From the NCBI GenBank assembly GCA_014360985.1, contig JACIWK010000004.1, positions 50,073 through 114,072 on the forward strand: a stretch of DNA of 64,000 nucleotides, read 5' to 3'. Source of the DNA: Candidatus Bipolaricaulota bacterium (GTDB taxonomy: Bacteria; Bipolaricaulota; Bipolaricaulia; Bipolaricaulales; Bipolaricaulaceae). Positions within the stretch are counted from its first letter, which is position 1; the number at the start of each line of letters is the position of its first letter. Shown here in pieces: positions 26,075-34,829 of this stretch. The translations under genes were made by a program, and so were the position numbers. Under the pieces are notes generated by a model. It searched no databases. It was not told where the DNA came from and worked only from the letters and a program-made list of their open reading frames with translations.

Positions 26075-28351
26075 GTGCCCACAATCGAACGGGGGGGGGC
26101 GCGGCGCGCGCTCGTGGCCAGGGTTCTCTCCCTGGAGAGAGAGAAAGGGTTCGCGGACACGGCCGTCCTCGGCGGCCTGGAGAGGTTCGTGTCCCGCCAT
26201 GTGCCCGAGGCGCGCCCCCTCATCGCTGGCTATGCCCAGCTCGACCCTCCTTCCCGGGCCAAGGCGGTGGAGCGGGTCGAGCGCTGGTTGGCGGATCCCT
26301 CTTCCGCCCGGCCGCGGGAGCCGCTTGCGGCGATCCCCGTCTCCCGCCTTCCGGGAGTAGGGAAGAGGCGGGCCGAGCTCCTCGGCCGCCTCGGGATCGA
26401 GACCGTGGAGGACCTGCTGACGTTCTTCCCCCGCCGCCTGGAGGACCGGTCCCAGCTCCGCCCGATCGGCGAGGTGCGGGACGGGGAAACGGTCCTCGTC
26501 CGCGGCGCGGTGCGCGCGAAATCCCGGGTCAAGGTCCGGCGCGGCCTCGAGCTCATCAAGGTGGCGATGGACGATGGGACGGGGTTCCTGTTCGCAATTT
26601 GGTTCAACCAGCCTTGGTTGTGGGACCAGATCGTTCAGGGGGAGAGGTACGCGCTGTACGGGAAGGCCCAGCTCCGCTACGGGGAGCTCCAGCTGGAGAA
26701 CCCGGTGTGGGAGAGGGAGGGAACCGACGTTCAGACCGGACGCTGGGTTCCAGTGTACCCGGCGACGGAGGGGTTGACCCAACCCGTGCTCCGGGGCCTC
26801 ATCCAGCATGCGCTCGCCGAGGTCGCGGATCGGGTGGGCGACGTGGTGCCGCAGGAGATCCGGGAACGCCAGGCGCTCCCCACGCGACGGGAGGCGATCT
26901 CCCGGATCCATGCCCCGCGGGATCCCCACGATTTTGAACGGGCGCGACGGGCGCTCGCGTTCGAGGAGCTCCTCCTCCTCCAGGTGGGCATCCTCCGCTG
27001 CCGGGCCCCCGCCGCCACCCCTGGTCGAAGCCTCGTCCCGGATCGCCGGTTCCTCGACCGATTCGTGGGATCGCTCCCGTTCGCGCTCACCCCATCCCAG
27101 TGGCGCGCGTTGGAGGAGATCGAGCGCGATCTGGCCTCCCCTGTGCCCATGCTCCGCCTCCTCCAGGGCGACGTCGGGTCAGGGAAGACCGCGGTCGCCG
27201 CCGCGTCATGTGTGCTGACCGTCTCCGCGGGAGCCCAGGCGGCGATCATGGCCCCCACCGAGATCCTCGCCGAGCAGCACCACCTCGTCCTCCAAGAGCT
27301 GCTCGCGGGCCTTCCGGTGCGCGTGGGGTACCTCGCCGGTGGGATCGGACGCAGGGAACGGCAGGCGATGCTCGATGCGATCGCGGGCGGCGAACTCGAC
27401 GTCGTCGTGGGGACCCATGCCTTGATCCAGGAGGGCGTCGCGTTCCGCGACCTGGGGCTGGCGGTGATCGACGAACAGCACCGGTTCGGGGTCGTCCAGC
27501 GGGCGGCGCTGGAGGCGAAGGGGGCGGGGACGAACATCCTCGTCATGTCCGCGACCCCGATCCCGCGAACGGTCGTCCTCACCCTGTACGGTGACTTCAC
27601 GGTGTCCGTGCTCGACGAGATGCCGGTCTCGCGGGGAAGGGTGCGCACGGAGTGGCTGTCCTTGTCCCGGAGGGAGGACGTGTACCGGGAGGTGGCGGGT
27701 TGGCTCGCCCGGGGGGAGAAGGGCTACGTGGTGTTCCCCCTCGTCGCGGAGTCGGAGGAGCTCGACCTTCGCGCGGCCTCGGAGGGGTGCGATGAGCTGC
27801 AGAAGCGGTTTCCTGGACATAGGGTCGCCCTTCTCCACGGCCGGATGCCGTCTGAGGACAAGCGGCGAACGATGGCGGCGTTCCGGGCTGGCGCGGTCCA
27901 GCTCCTCGTCGCGACGACGGTGGTCGAGGTCGGGCTCGACGTCCCGGACGCATCGTTCCTTGTGATCGAGCACGCCGACCGCCTTGGGCTGGCCCAACTT
28001 CACCAGCTGCGCGGGCGGATCGGGCGCAAGGGGCAGGATGCGATCTGCTACGCCCTCGCTGACCCCACGACCGACGAGGCGCGCCAGCGGTTGAGCGCGT
28101 TCCGCGACCTCACGGACGGGTTCAAGATCGCCGAAGCCGACCTCCGCATCCGCGGGCCTGGTGACCTCCTCGGCACGGAGCAGTCGGGGTTCGTTTCCCA
28201 GCTGCGGGCGGCGGACCTGACGCGGGACCTGGGCTTGCTGGAGAAGGCCCGCGTCGAGGCGCTGCGCCTGGTCGCCGACGGTGTGCCAGACGACCTCGCC
28301 CGCGAGGTGGAGCGCAGGTTCGGAGAGGCGCTGTCCCTCCTTGGGGTGTGA
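26075..28351 (+). CDS. recG: ATP-dependent DNA helicase RecG
   Basis: 758 residues; GTG start behind AGGGGG. The N-terminal extension (about 85 residues before LPGVGKRRAELLGRLGI) matches the longer RecG form seen in Thermotoga. The wedge/OB domain follows, then the helicase motor: Walker A GDVGSGKT, DEQHRFG, SATPIPRT, the TRG-type QLRGRIGR and the C-terminal FKIAEADLRIRGPGDLLG. It unwinds stalled forks and branched DNA. The next gene begins 7 bases after the stop. Confidence 0.96.
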   Translation: MPTIERGGARRALVARVLSLEREKGFADTAVLGGLERFVSRHVPEARPLIAGYAQLDPPSRAKAVERVERWLADPSSARPREPLAAIPVSRLPGVGKRRAELLGRLGIETVEDLLTFFPRRLEDRSQLRPIGEVRDGETVLVRGAVRAKSRVKVRRGLELIKVAMDDGTGFLFAIWFNQPWLWDQIVQGERYALYGKAQLRYGELQLENPVWEREGTDVQTGRWVPVYPATEGLTQPVLRGLIQHALAEVADRVGDVVPQEIRERQALPTRREAISRIHAPRDPHDFERARRALAFEELLLLQVGILRCRAPAATPGRSLVPDRRFLDRFVGSLPFALTPSQWRALEEIERDLASPVPMLRLLQGDVGSGKTAVAAASCVLTVSAGAQAAIMAPTEILAEQHHLVLQELLAGLPVRVGYLAGGIGRRERQAMLDAIAGGELDVVVGTHALIQEGVAFRDLGLAVIDEQHRFGVVQRAALEAKGAGTNILVMSATPIPRTVVLTLYGDFTVSVLDEMPVSRGRVRTEWLSLSRREDVYREVAGWLARGEKGYVVFPLVAESEELDLRAASEGCDELQKRFPGHRVALLHGRMPSEDKRRTMAAFRAGAVQLLVATTVVEVGLDVPDASFLVIEHADRLGLAQLHQLRGRIGRKGQDAICYALADPTTDEARQRLSAFRDLTDGFKIAEADLRIRGPGDLLGTEQSGFVSQLRAADLTRDLGLLEKARVEALRLVADGVPDDLAREVERRFGEALSLLGV

Positions 28352-28358
28352 GGGGACG

Positions 28359-29306
28359 ATGGACAATCCGGTCCGCACAGGGGCGCGGTGGATCATGCGT
28401 TGGTCGAGCTGGGTCCGTGTGGACCGAGCCCGGCTCCTCTCCCTGGCCGAGAAGATGTGCGACCTCCCCCTCGTGGCCTGGGAGGACCGCTATCACTTCC
28501 GCGGGGAAGAGGAGACCACCTTACGCTACCTGCTCTGTCTCGATGCGCTCAACTTCTGTTTCTGGCCTCCTTCCGGCCCCCGCGGGGAGAAGTGGGCCGT
28601 CCCCGGACCGGAGGGGGAAAAGCTGACCGGCTACTTCGCCCTCGCCTGGGCCCTCCGCCGGGCAGCGGAGGAGGAGCCGTCACTTTTCTCCCCGGAGGTC
28701 CTGGCGGACGCGACCCCGGACCGGGTGGGCGCGATCCTCGGGGAGATCCCGCTTCTCTCCTGGCGGGCCCGCGCCCTGCGCGAGGTCGGGGCTGTTCTGC
28801 TCCGTTTCGGTTCGGCGCGGGAGTTCTTCGCCCGCGCCGGCGGATCGTGCCGGCGGCTCGTGGAGTTGGTCACTTCCCACCTTCCTCTCTTCCGCGACGC
28901 CGCCCTGTACCGGGGCCGGGAGGTCCTGTTCCACAAGCGGGCCCAGATCCTGTGCGCGGATCTCTGGGGGACGTTTGGAGGCGAGGGGCCGGGGGCCCTC
29001 CGGGACCTCGACTGGCTGACCGCGTTCGCCGACTACAAGCTCCCCCAGCTCCTGTGGGCGGAAGGGGCCCTCGTCCTTCACCCGTCCCTCGCCACCCGCT
29101 TGCGCAGCCTGACCCCCCTTGTGGCCGGATCGGCCGAGGAGGTCGAGCTGCGGGCGGCGACGGTCGTGGCCGTCGAGGAGCTCACTGCCACGCTCCGCGC
29201 TGACGGGAGGAGCGTCCGGGCGTTTGAGGTGGACTGGACCCTGTGGAACCTGTCCCAGGACCGGCTGCCCGTGCCCCACCCCCGTGTCGTGACCCCGTTG
29301 TACTGA
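28359..29306 (+). CDS. Queuosine salvage protein (Qng1/DUF2419 family)
   Basis: 315 residues; ATG 28359 behind GAGGGG. The sequence matches the Q_salvage family, which releases queuine from queuosine 5'-phosphate: WEDRYHFRG near the N-terminus, NFCFWP, KLTGYFALAWALRRA, and the conserved FADYKLPQLLW and FEVDWTLWN near the C-terminus that supply the catalytic acids. The next gene, 2 bases on, is tgt, which inserts the base into tRNA. The pair therefore implies that this organism recycles or scavenges queuine. No que biosynthesis genes are in the window. Confidence 0.8.
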   Translation: MDNPVRTGARWIMRWSSWVRVDRARLLSLAEKMCDLPLVAWEDRYHFRGEEETTLRYLLCLDALNFCFWPPSGPRGEKWAVPGPEGEKLTGYFALAWALRRAAEEEPSLFSPEVLADATPDRVGAILGEIPLLSWRARALREVGAVLLRFGSAREFFARAGGSCRRLVELVTSHLPLFRDAALYRGREVLFHKRAQILCADLWGTFGGEGPGALRDLDWLTAFADYKLPQLLWAEGALVLHPSLATRLRSLTPLVAGSAEEVELRAATVVAVEELTATLRADGRSVRAFEVDWTLWNLSQDRLPVPHPRVVTPLY

Positions 29307-29308
29307 CC

Positions 29309-30517
29309 ATGTTTCGAGTCCTCTCCCGCGCCTCCGGCTCCGCGGCCCGGCTGGGGGAGCTCGTGACCCCCCACGGGACGATCCGCACCCCGGCGTTCGT
29401 CGCCGTGGCCACCCGGGGCACGGTGAAGGCCCTCGGCGTGGACGACCTTCACGCCCTTGGGGTCGAGGTCCTCATTGCGAACACGTACCACCTCGCCCTC
29501 CGCCCCGGGGGAGAGGCGATCGCCGCCCACGGGGGGCTCCATGGGTTCACGGGCTGGCAAAGGCCCTGGCTCACCGACTCCGGCGGGTTCCAGGTGTTCA
29601 GCCTCGGGGCGGGGAAGGTCCACGGCGTGGGGAAGATCGCGTCCATCTTCCCGGGCGAGGCGCCGGCGAAGCCCACCGGGGCCTCCCTCGTCACCCTCAC
29701 CGAAGAGGGAGCGCACTTCCGGTCCGTGGTCGATGGTTCACCCGTGTTCTTCTCCCCCGAGGAGGCCATCCGCCTCCAGCGGCTCCTCGGGGCGGACGTG
29801 ATCCTCCCGCTGGATGAGTGTACGTCCCCGTTCCACGACTACGGGTACACGAAGGCGGCGCTCGAGCGGACCCACCGCTGGGCGGAGCGGGCCCTCGTCG
29901 CGTTCGAGAAGACGCGCGGGCTCGGCCCCAACCCCGGTCAGGCCCTGTGGGGGATCGTCCAGGGCGGGGCGTTCGCGGACCTGCGACGGGTGTCGGCGCG
30001 GACGATCGCCGGGATGGGGTTCCCCGGGTTCGCGATCGGGGGTTCCCTCGGCCGATCGAAGGACGACATGCTGCGGGTGATCGAGTGGACGGTGGAGGAG
30101 CTCCCGGAGGACCGGCCCCGGCACCTTCTCGGGATCGGGGGAGTGGAGGACATCCTCGCCGCCGTCGAGCGAGGCGTGGACACGTTCGACTGCGCCGCCC
30201 CGACGCGGCTCGCCCGGAACGGCGTCCTCCTCACGTTCGGAGAAGAAGGGTTCCGGATCGCGATCAAGAACGCCCGGTTCGCCCGCGACGACCGGCCGAT
30301 CGAGGAGGGCTGCGACTGCCCGACCTGTGGGAGGTACTCCTGTGCCTTCCTCCGGCACCTGGTGCAGACAGGAGAGCTCTCCTTCTACCGGCTGGCCACC
30401 CTCCACAACGTGCGGTTCATGGTGCGGCTCCTCGCGCGGGTGCGGGCCGCGTTGGCGACGGGCCGGCCCGTTTCCGCCGCCCTTACCGACCCCTTCACCG
30501 ATCCCTCGGCCCAGTGA
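29309..30517 (+). CDS. tgt: tRNA-guanine transglycosylase
   Basis: 402 residues; ATG 29309 just after the salvage gene. Catalytic Asp in LTDSGGFQVFSLG, nucleophile Asp in DVILPLDECTSPFHDY, FAIGGSLG and the zinc site CDCPTCGRYSC with a following His. Exchanges guanine 34 of GUN anticodons (His, Tyr, Asn, Asp tRNAs). Bacterial enzymes use preQ1, whereas forms paired with a salvage hydrolase can take queuine directly. The TGA stop lies inside a solo insertion-sequence end (30513-30552). Confidence 0.93.
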   Translation: MFRVLSRASGSAARLGELVTPHGTIRTPAFVAVATRGTVKALGVDDLHALGVEVLIANTYHLALRPGGEAIAAHGGLHGFTGWQRPWLTDSGGFQVFSLGAGKVHGVGKIASIFPGEAPAKPTGASLVTLTEEGAHFRSVVDGSPVFFSPEEAIRLQRLLGADVILPLDECTSPFHDYGYTKAALERTHRWAERALVAFEKTRGLGPNPGQALWGIVQGGAFADLRRVSARTIAGMGFPGFAIGGSLGRSKDDMLRVIEWTVEELPEDRPRHLLGIGGVEDILAAVERGVDTFDCAAPTRLARNGVLLTFGEEGFRIAIKNARFARDDRPIEEGCDCPTCGRYSCAFLRHLVQTGELSFYRLATLHNVRFMVRLLARVRAALATGRPVSAALTDPFTDPSAQ

Positions 30518-30552
30518 CGATCTCCTGACGCACCTAGAGGGACCACTTGACA
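30513..30552 (-). mobile_element. Solo terminal repeat of the IS481-like element
   Basis: Read on the minus strand, the block TGTCAAGTGGTCCC...GCGTCAGGAGATCGTCACT matches the right end of the IS at 57787-57827 without gaps, with 30 of 39 positions identical. The most conserved parts are the tip TGTCAA and AGGAGATCGT. No transposase or partner end remains nearby. It contains the stop codon of tgt and supplies the -35 box of the next promoter. Confidence 0.6.
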
Positions 30553-30574
30553 GCACGGGCGGAACTCCTATACT
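30547..30574 (+). promoter_or_regulatory. Strong promoter of the NYN gene, -35 provided by an IS tip
   Basis: Perfect TTGACA (30547-30552) and TATACT (30569-30574) with a 16-base spacer. The TTGACA is the outward-facing tip of the solo IS end; the TATACT lies in flanking DNA, so the promoter appears hybrid. Start point about 30581, leader about 75 bases. Confidence 0.7.
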
Positions 30575-30590
30575 TCTTGATACATATTCC

Positions 30591-30649
30591 CCTTGCCGCT
30601 TCGGTGGCAAGGCGCGAGGCCGCCGCAGGCGGCCTCTGCTCTCAGAGAG
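30591..30649 (+). promoter_or_regulatory. Three consecutive hairpins in the NYN-gene leader
   Basis: Stem 1 is CCTTGCC/GGCAAGG (30591-30612). Stem 2 is GAGGCCGCC-GCA-GGCGGCCTC (30616-30636), a perfect 9-bp stem with a 3-base loop. Stem 3 is CTCTC-A-GAGAG (30639-30649) and includes part of the ribosome site. No run of T follows, so they are not simple terminators. They may control translation or mRNA stability. Confidence 0.5.
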
Positions 30650-30655
30650 AAGGCA

Positions 30656-31300
30656 ATGGAAGGGACTGAGAAGCCCCGCACGCATGTGTACGTTGACGCG
30701 TTCAACCTGTACTACGGTGCTTTGAAGGGGTCCAGGTTCAAATGGCTGAACCTGAAAGCACTATCTGATCTTCTGCTGCCGCAGCATGACGTTCGCTCCA
30801 TCAAGTACTTCACCGCCCTTGTCTCAGCTTGGCCGCATGACCCCGATCAGCCCCAGCGACAACAGCTCTACCTTCGGGCCCTCCGGACGCTTCCCGAAGT
30901 GGAGATCGTCTACGGTCACTACCTCAGCCATGCTGTATGGATGCCACTTGCGTGCACGACAGGCACGCAGCCCGAGAAGGCGAGGGTGATCAAGACCGAA
31001 GAGAAGGGGTCCGACGTAAACCTTGCTACACACCTCCTGTGCGATGCGTTTGCTGATCAGTATGACACTGCCGTGATCATCAGCAACGATTCCGACCTAC
31101 TCCTGCCGATCCAGATCGTCCGAAGTCGTTTCGGGAAGAAGATCGGGATCCTCAACCCACACCGGCACCACCCAAGCCGTGCCCTTCTGCCGCATGTCGA
31201 CTTCGTCAAGACGATACGTAAGGGAGTGCTGGCTGCCAGCCAGTTCCCGCCAACACTTCGAGACAACTTTGGGGAGTTCCACAAGCCGCCGACTTGGTAG
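30656..31300 (+). CDS. NYN-domain (PIN-like) ribonuclease-type protein
   Basis: 214 residues; ATG 30656 behind GAGAAGG. The NYN/LabA-like active-site acids are visible: D in VYVDAFNLYYGAL (residue ~13), D in KGSDVNLATHLLCDAF (~120) and IISNDSDLLLPIQ (~145), as in DUF88 nucleases. No extra C-terminal RNA-binding domain. It is less GC-rich than its neighbours and flanked by a solo IS end and an IS110 remnant, which suggests acquired DNA. Proteins of this family act in RNA turnover and in some defence or toxin-like settings; nothing here decides between them. Confidence 0.75.
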   Translation: MEGTEKPRTHVYVDAFNLYYGALKGSRFKWLNLKALSDLLLPQHDVRSIKYFTALVSAWPHDPDQPQRQQLYLRALRTLPEVEIVYGHYLSHAVWMPLACTTGTQPEKARVIKTEEKGSDVNLATHLLCDAFADQYDTAVIISNDSDLLLPIQIVRSRFGKKIGILNPHRHHPSRALLPHVDFVKTIRKGVLAASQFPPTLRDNFGEFHKPPTW

Positions 31301-31381
31301 GTCTCGGTGACCCAAGACGCCCTTCGGCTCTACTGCAGCACGCAGGGCTCGTAGCATCAGGGTCAGACCCCCATCCGCGTT

Positions 31382-31816
31382 GTGCGAGGTGGGGACAGGC
31401 GGCTTCGCAGGCCGCTGGATGTAGAGGCGGAGTGCGTGGGGTCGATGATCGTGGCGGATGCGCGCCAGCTTTTGGAGGTGCTGGGGGAGATCGGGACGGT
31501 GGAGCGGTTCGACTTGGAACGGAGTCTGGCCCTGTACCTGGGGATGTGTCCGTTGGTGCACCAGTCGGGGGAGTACAAGGGGAGCAAGCGGCCGCGGTAG
31601 GTGAACCGGCGGGCGAAGGCGACGATGATGACCGCGGTCGCCCGGCACCGGGAGAGGGTGCCGCAGTCGCGGGCGTACTACGAGAAGAAGAAAGCGGAGG
31701 GGAAGAAGCACAACCAGACGGTGCGGGGGCTGGGCAGACACCTCGTGCGGGTGCTGGGGGCCATGTTCCGTGGGGATCGGGACTACGAGCTACGGGAGGA
31801 CACCCCCCGTGGTTGA
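31382..31816 (+). pseudogene. IS110-family transposase, C-terminal remnant
   Basis: The frame resembles the second domain (Transposase_20) of IS110 transposases: ADARQLLEVLGEIGTVERF, LALYLGMCPLVHQSGEYKG, then after an in-frame TAG at 31598-31600 the piece RRAKATMMTAVARHRE, AYYEKKKAEGKKHNQTV and LVRVLGAMFRG. The N-terminal DEDD catalytic domain is missing and the internal stop breaks the rest. No IS110 boundaries are visible. Confidence 0.65.
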
Positions 31817-31889
31817 AAAACTCAGCGCGATGTTCAGGCCTTGTCTCGTGCGTCAACCTGGGTCGAAGGGGCCCCAGTGGATCTCCGCC

Positions 31890-32339
31890 TCAGGCTGTGG
31901 GGCGTGTGGATAGCTCGACGGGTCCCTCGTGAAACGTTCGGCGGTCGTCTGGGCGCAGGAACCGCTGGACCTCGATCGCGTACCCCCCGGGGTCGCGGCA
32001 GAGAAACCGCTCGATCCCCAGGTCCTCCCTCCGATCGAGGGGCGTCATCCCCGCAGTCCCCCCCGCCGCCGCCAACCGGTCCCGCCACCCGGCGAGGTCG
32101 TCTGAGACGAGCGTCACCAGCACGGCGGTTTCTGGCTGAGGGCGGAGGTGTCCGCGGGCGCCGTCGACGAGCCCGAGAAAGCTCCGCGGGGCGAGCGCAA
32201 CGATCACCGCCCACCCCTGATGCCCGAGCAACCCCAGCCCGTCGCGCCAGAACCGGACGGCCGCGTTGAGGTCCGCGTAGTAGAGGTTGACGATCGTCGC
32301 GTCGACCGGCCCCTGGTCCGCCGGCCCTGGCCGCGCTAT
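31890..32339 (-). CDS. VOC (glyoxalase/dioxygenase-fold) protein with unusual start
   Basis: 149 residues if it starts at ATA 32339. The conserved first strand (ATIVNLYYADLNAAVRFWRDGLGLL) lies upstream of any in-frame ATG, GTG or TTG. The ribosome site AAGGAGG, shared with the end of the PC4-like gene, sits 4 bases before an ATA whose last base overlaps that gene's stop. The single VOC module ends with DPGGYAIEVQRFL, where the metal Glu normally lies. Function could be resistance or small-molecule metabolism. An ATG to ATA change would make it poorly expressed or a new pseudogene. Confidence 0.6.
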   Translation of the reverse strand: MARPGPADQGPVDATIVNLYYADLNAAVRFWRDGLGLLGHQGWAVIVALAPRSFLGLVDGARGHLRPQPETAVLVTLVSDDLAGWRDRLAAAGGTAGMTPLDRREDLGIERFLCRDPGGYAIEVQRFLRPDDRRTFHEGPVELSTRPTA

Positions 32340-32548
32340 GCGTCCTCCTTCTGGAGGGCCTCAATCAGCGCGGCACGCAGCTCCCACGGCAGGGAGACTC
32401 CCTTCTTCGTCGGCAGCCACTGCCCGTCGTCCCCCTGAAAGAACTGCCGCAGATCGAGGTACTCCTTCCCTCGGAACTGCGTCCGCCGCACAACGACCTT
32501 CTGGCCCGGGGCCCGTTCGAACTCGACGATGACCTTTTCTTCTTCCAT
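32336..32548 (-). CDS. PC4/YdbC-like single-strand nucleic-acid-binding protein
   Basis: 70 residues; ATG 32548 behind AGAGGGAG. The pattern VIVEFERAPGQKVVVRRTQF...GKEYLDLRQFF...WLPTKKGVSLPWEL matches the PC4 (p15) transcriptional-coactivator fold that bacteria carry as YdbC-type proteins. These form dimers that bind single-stranded DNA. Its stop overlaps the start of the VOC gene. Assignment is by overall pattern, as no catalytic motif exists in this family. Confidence 0.7.
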   Translation of the reverse strand: MEEEKVIVEFERAPGQKVVVRRTQFRGKEYLDLRQFFQGDDGQWLPTKKGVSLPWELRAALIEALQKEDA

Positions 32549-32677
32549 CGCTCCCTCTTTTGGGACAAGGCCAACGCCCGCGTCCTCCCGGGGATTGTAG
32601 GCTCTCCGTGAGGCCAGGGCACCCTCCCCCCTTTCCGCTTGCTAGACTTCGGCTGCGGCCGAAAGGAGGGAGTGCCG

Positions 32678-33646
32678 GTGAGTCGGGCGAAAAGGGAGAG
32701 GGGAGGGTGGAGCTCGTTCCTAGACGAGCTTCGCGAGGCCTACCGAGCCGGGGGAGCCCCCGCCGTGGCCAGGGTTTGGTCGGCGGGAAGAAGGGCGAGA
32801 CGGGTGGGGCTGATGGTGCGGGGAATCGAGCTCTTCTACCCCGTGGGCGGTGTGCTCTCCATTGCAGCGGAACTCGACGGGAGGATCCGCGAGGATGGGT
32901 TCAGCAACGCCTCCCGCTGGGTTCTCGATCGGTGGGCGCCGGGGTGGAAGGCCGTGATCCCCCCCGAGACGGCGGAGGTTCTTTCCTCGGCCCCTGTCCT
33001 CATCTATGGGAACCACCCCTCGAACCTCATCACGCTTTTTCTGATCGCCGCCACCGTACCGCGGCCTGATCTCAAGGTCGTCTCCACTGCGTTTCTCAAG
33101 CGGTTCCTGCCAAGCTATTCTCCCTACTCCCTCAGCGTCGTTCTCCCGGCCGGTACCCTGGCCAAGGATCTGCGGCGAGGAGGCCTCCCCCATGCTCTCG
33201 TCATGGCGCTCCTGCGCTCGCTTGAACCATCCATTCCGCGCGAGGAGGTGAAGGAGACCAACCGAAGGGCGATCGGGATGGCCGCTCAGCACCTTCGGTC
33301 AGGAGGGGCGGTTGTCATCGCCCCGGGAGGGGGCAACCGGCGCCACGAGGAATGGCATCCGGGGATCGGCCGGATCCTCCATTCCCTTTCTCGACAACCA
33401 GGGCCCGTCGCGGAGCACCTTGTTCCGTACCACGATGACAACTCCTCCGATGCCCGCATCCGGGTCTCTCTCGCCCACGGGCCGCTCGCCCGCCTGCGGA
33501 GGGGGTTCTACCGCCGGCCGGTCACGATCCGGTACGGCCCGCCCACGCTCCGGGCCGAGCTGGAACCTCTCCCCACCGAGGCGAGGGACATCGCCTGCCT
33601 CCTCCAAGACCGGTACGAGGACCTGTTCCGTCGCCCTAGAGGATGA
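32678..33646 (+). CDS. Lysophospholipid-acyltransferase-like membrane-associated protein
   Basis: 322 residues. GTG 32678 chosen because AAAGGAGGG precedes it at ideal spacing. PlsC-type landmarks are recognisable though altered: VLIYGNHPSNLITLF in place of NHxxxxD, then VIAPGGGNRRHEEW in the position of the EG block. Many basic residues suggest membrane binding. The usual HX4D catalytic pair is not clearly present (H then S-N), so it may be a divergent acyltransferase or an inactive relative. Its 3' end overlaps the stop of the convergent DUF401 gene by 11 bases. Confidence 0.6.
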   Translation: MSRAKRERGGWSSFLDELREAYRAGGAPAVARVWSAGRRARRVGLMVRGIELFYPVGGVLSIAAELDGRIREDGFSNASRWVLDRWAPGWKAVIPPETAEVLSSAPVLIYGNHPSNLITLFLIAATVPRPDLKVVSTAFLKRFLPSYSPYSLSVVLPAGTLAKDLRRGGLPHALVMALLRSLEPSIPREEVKETNRRAIGMAAQHLRSGGAVVIAPGGGNRRHEEWHPGIGRILHSLSRQPGPVAEHLVPYHDDNSSDARIRVSLAHGPLARLRRGFYRRPVTIRYGPPTLRAELEPLPTEARDIACLLQDRYEDLFRRPRG

Positions 33647-34814
33647 GCAAGCTGCTTCCCGCAGTGATGAGGAGGGCGAGGAGGCTCGGCACAAGGAGCC
33701 TTCTCCACACTGACCCGAGCGGGACGCTGGCGTACTCGGCGGAGACGGTGAGGCAGGGGTGGAGGGGGGAGAGGAGGTACCCCAAGTACGTGGCGAGGTA
33801 GGTCACGGCGAACGCCCACGGCGTCATCGTCCCGTACGCGCCCACGTAGATCGGGATGACGAGGGACAGTGCCGCCTGCTGGCGGCCGGTGGCGAACCCG
33901 AGGAACCACCCCGCTCCCACGCACAGGCCCGCGGGAGGAAGGGAAAGCGCGGCGATCCGGGCGGGGAGCCCGGACCGCTCGAACACGGCGAGGTAGGCGA
34001 ACACCGCGATCACGATCAGTCCGAACCGGAGCGGCCGCTCCCGGCGGGCGATCCCGGCGAGGCGGGGCACGGACACCCTCCCCGCGGACGCGAGGACGAG
34101 GCTCACCGCGACGCCGGTGACCGTGGCGAGCTCGGGCACCGGAAGCGGGGCCAGCCGCTTCAGCGCGAGGTCGAGGGCCGGTGCGGCAACCAGGATGGCA
34201 ACCGGCGCCAGCGTGTCCCACCTCGTGTGGGTTGCCGGGATCTCCATCCGGCCCGACACCCGCCGGAGGACGATCGCGTACCCGATCGCGAGCAGGACCA
34301 GGGCGGTGGGGAGCTGGAACGGGAGGAGGCCCCACACGTCGAGCCCAGCGAGGGCCGCGCCGGTGATGAGCGCCGGTGACAGGGGGTAGATCGAGTGGAG
34401 CGTGTGGCGGAACCACACGTTGGCGGCAGCACGCACCTCGGGGGGCGCCCCGCCCACGCGCTCGACGAGGGGAGCGGAGAGAAGCGCCCCGCCCGGCATC
34501 GGGAGCATCCCCAGAATCCCCGGGGCGAGGGCGTACACCGCCTTCCGCGGCCGGGGCAGCCCGGCGAGGAGGCCCTCCATCCGCCCCGTCTCGACCAGGA
34601 CTCCCCCGATCACCGGGATCAGGACCATCGCCAGGGCGAGGAGAACGACGCTCGGGCTGGTGACCACGGAGCGGAGGGCTTCCCCAAGCTCGGGGACGGG
34701 GAGGGTGACCCCGCCCAGGACGAGCGCCCCGAGGAGCATCGCCCCCCACAGGCTCCACCGCGCGAGGCCGAGGACAACGGACAGCGACAGGCCGAACGCG
34801 ACCCAGGACAGCAC
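33636..34814 (-). CDS. DUF401 family membrane protein (transporter-like)
   Basis: 392 residues with about 10 hydrophobic spans. GTG 34814 is chosen because GGGGGG lies just upstream and a terminator is placed immediately before it. Conserved features include GILGMLPMPGGALLSAPLVE and FRHTLHSIYPLSPALI in the first half and GFATGRQQAALSLVIPI in the second. These are the two polar re-entrant motifs of the DUF401/ion-transporter superfamily. Substrate unknown. Confidence 0.75.
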   Translation of the reverse strand: MLSWVAFGLSLSVVLGLARWSLWGAMLLGALVLGGVTLPVPELGEALRSVVTSPSVVLLALAMVLIPVIGGVLVETGRMEGLLAGLPRPRKAVYALAPGILGMLPMPGGALLSAPLVERVGGAPPEVRAAANVWFRHTLHSIYPLSPALITGAALAGLDVWGLLPFQLPTALVLLAIGYAIVLRRVSGRMEIPATHTRWDTLAPVAILVAAPALDLALKRLAPLPVPELATVTGVAVSLVLASAGRVSVPRLAGIARRERPLRFGLIVIAVFAYLAVFERSGLPARIAALSLPPAGLCVGAGWFLGFATGRQQAALSLVIPIYVGAYGTMTPWAFAVTYLATYLGYLLSPLHPCLTVSAEYASVPLGSVWRRLLVPSLLALLITAGSSLLIL

Positions 34815-34829
34815 GTGCCCCCCCAAGAA

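Noticed and set aside
30591..30636. Riboswitch in the NYN leader
   Set aside because: Stems are simple and adjacent with no conserved aptamer core that I recognise.
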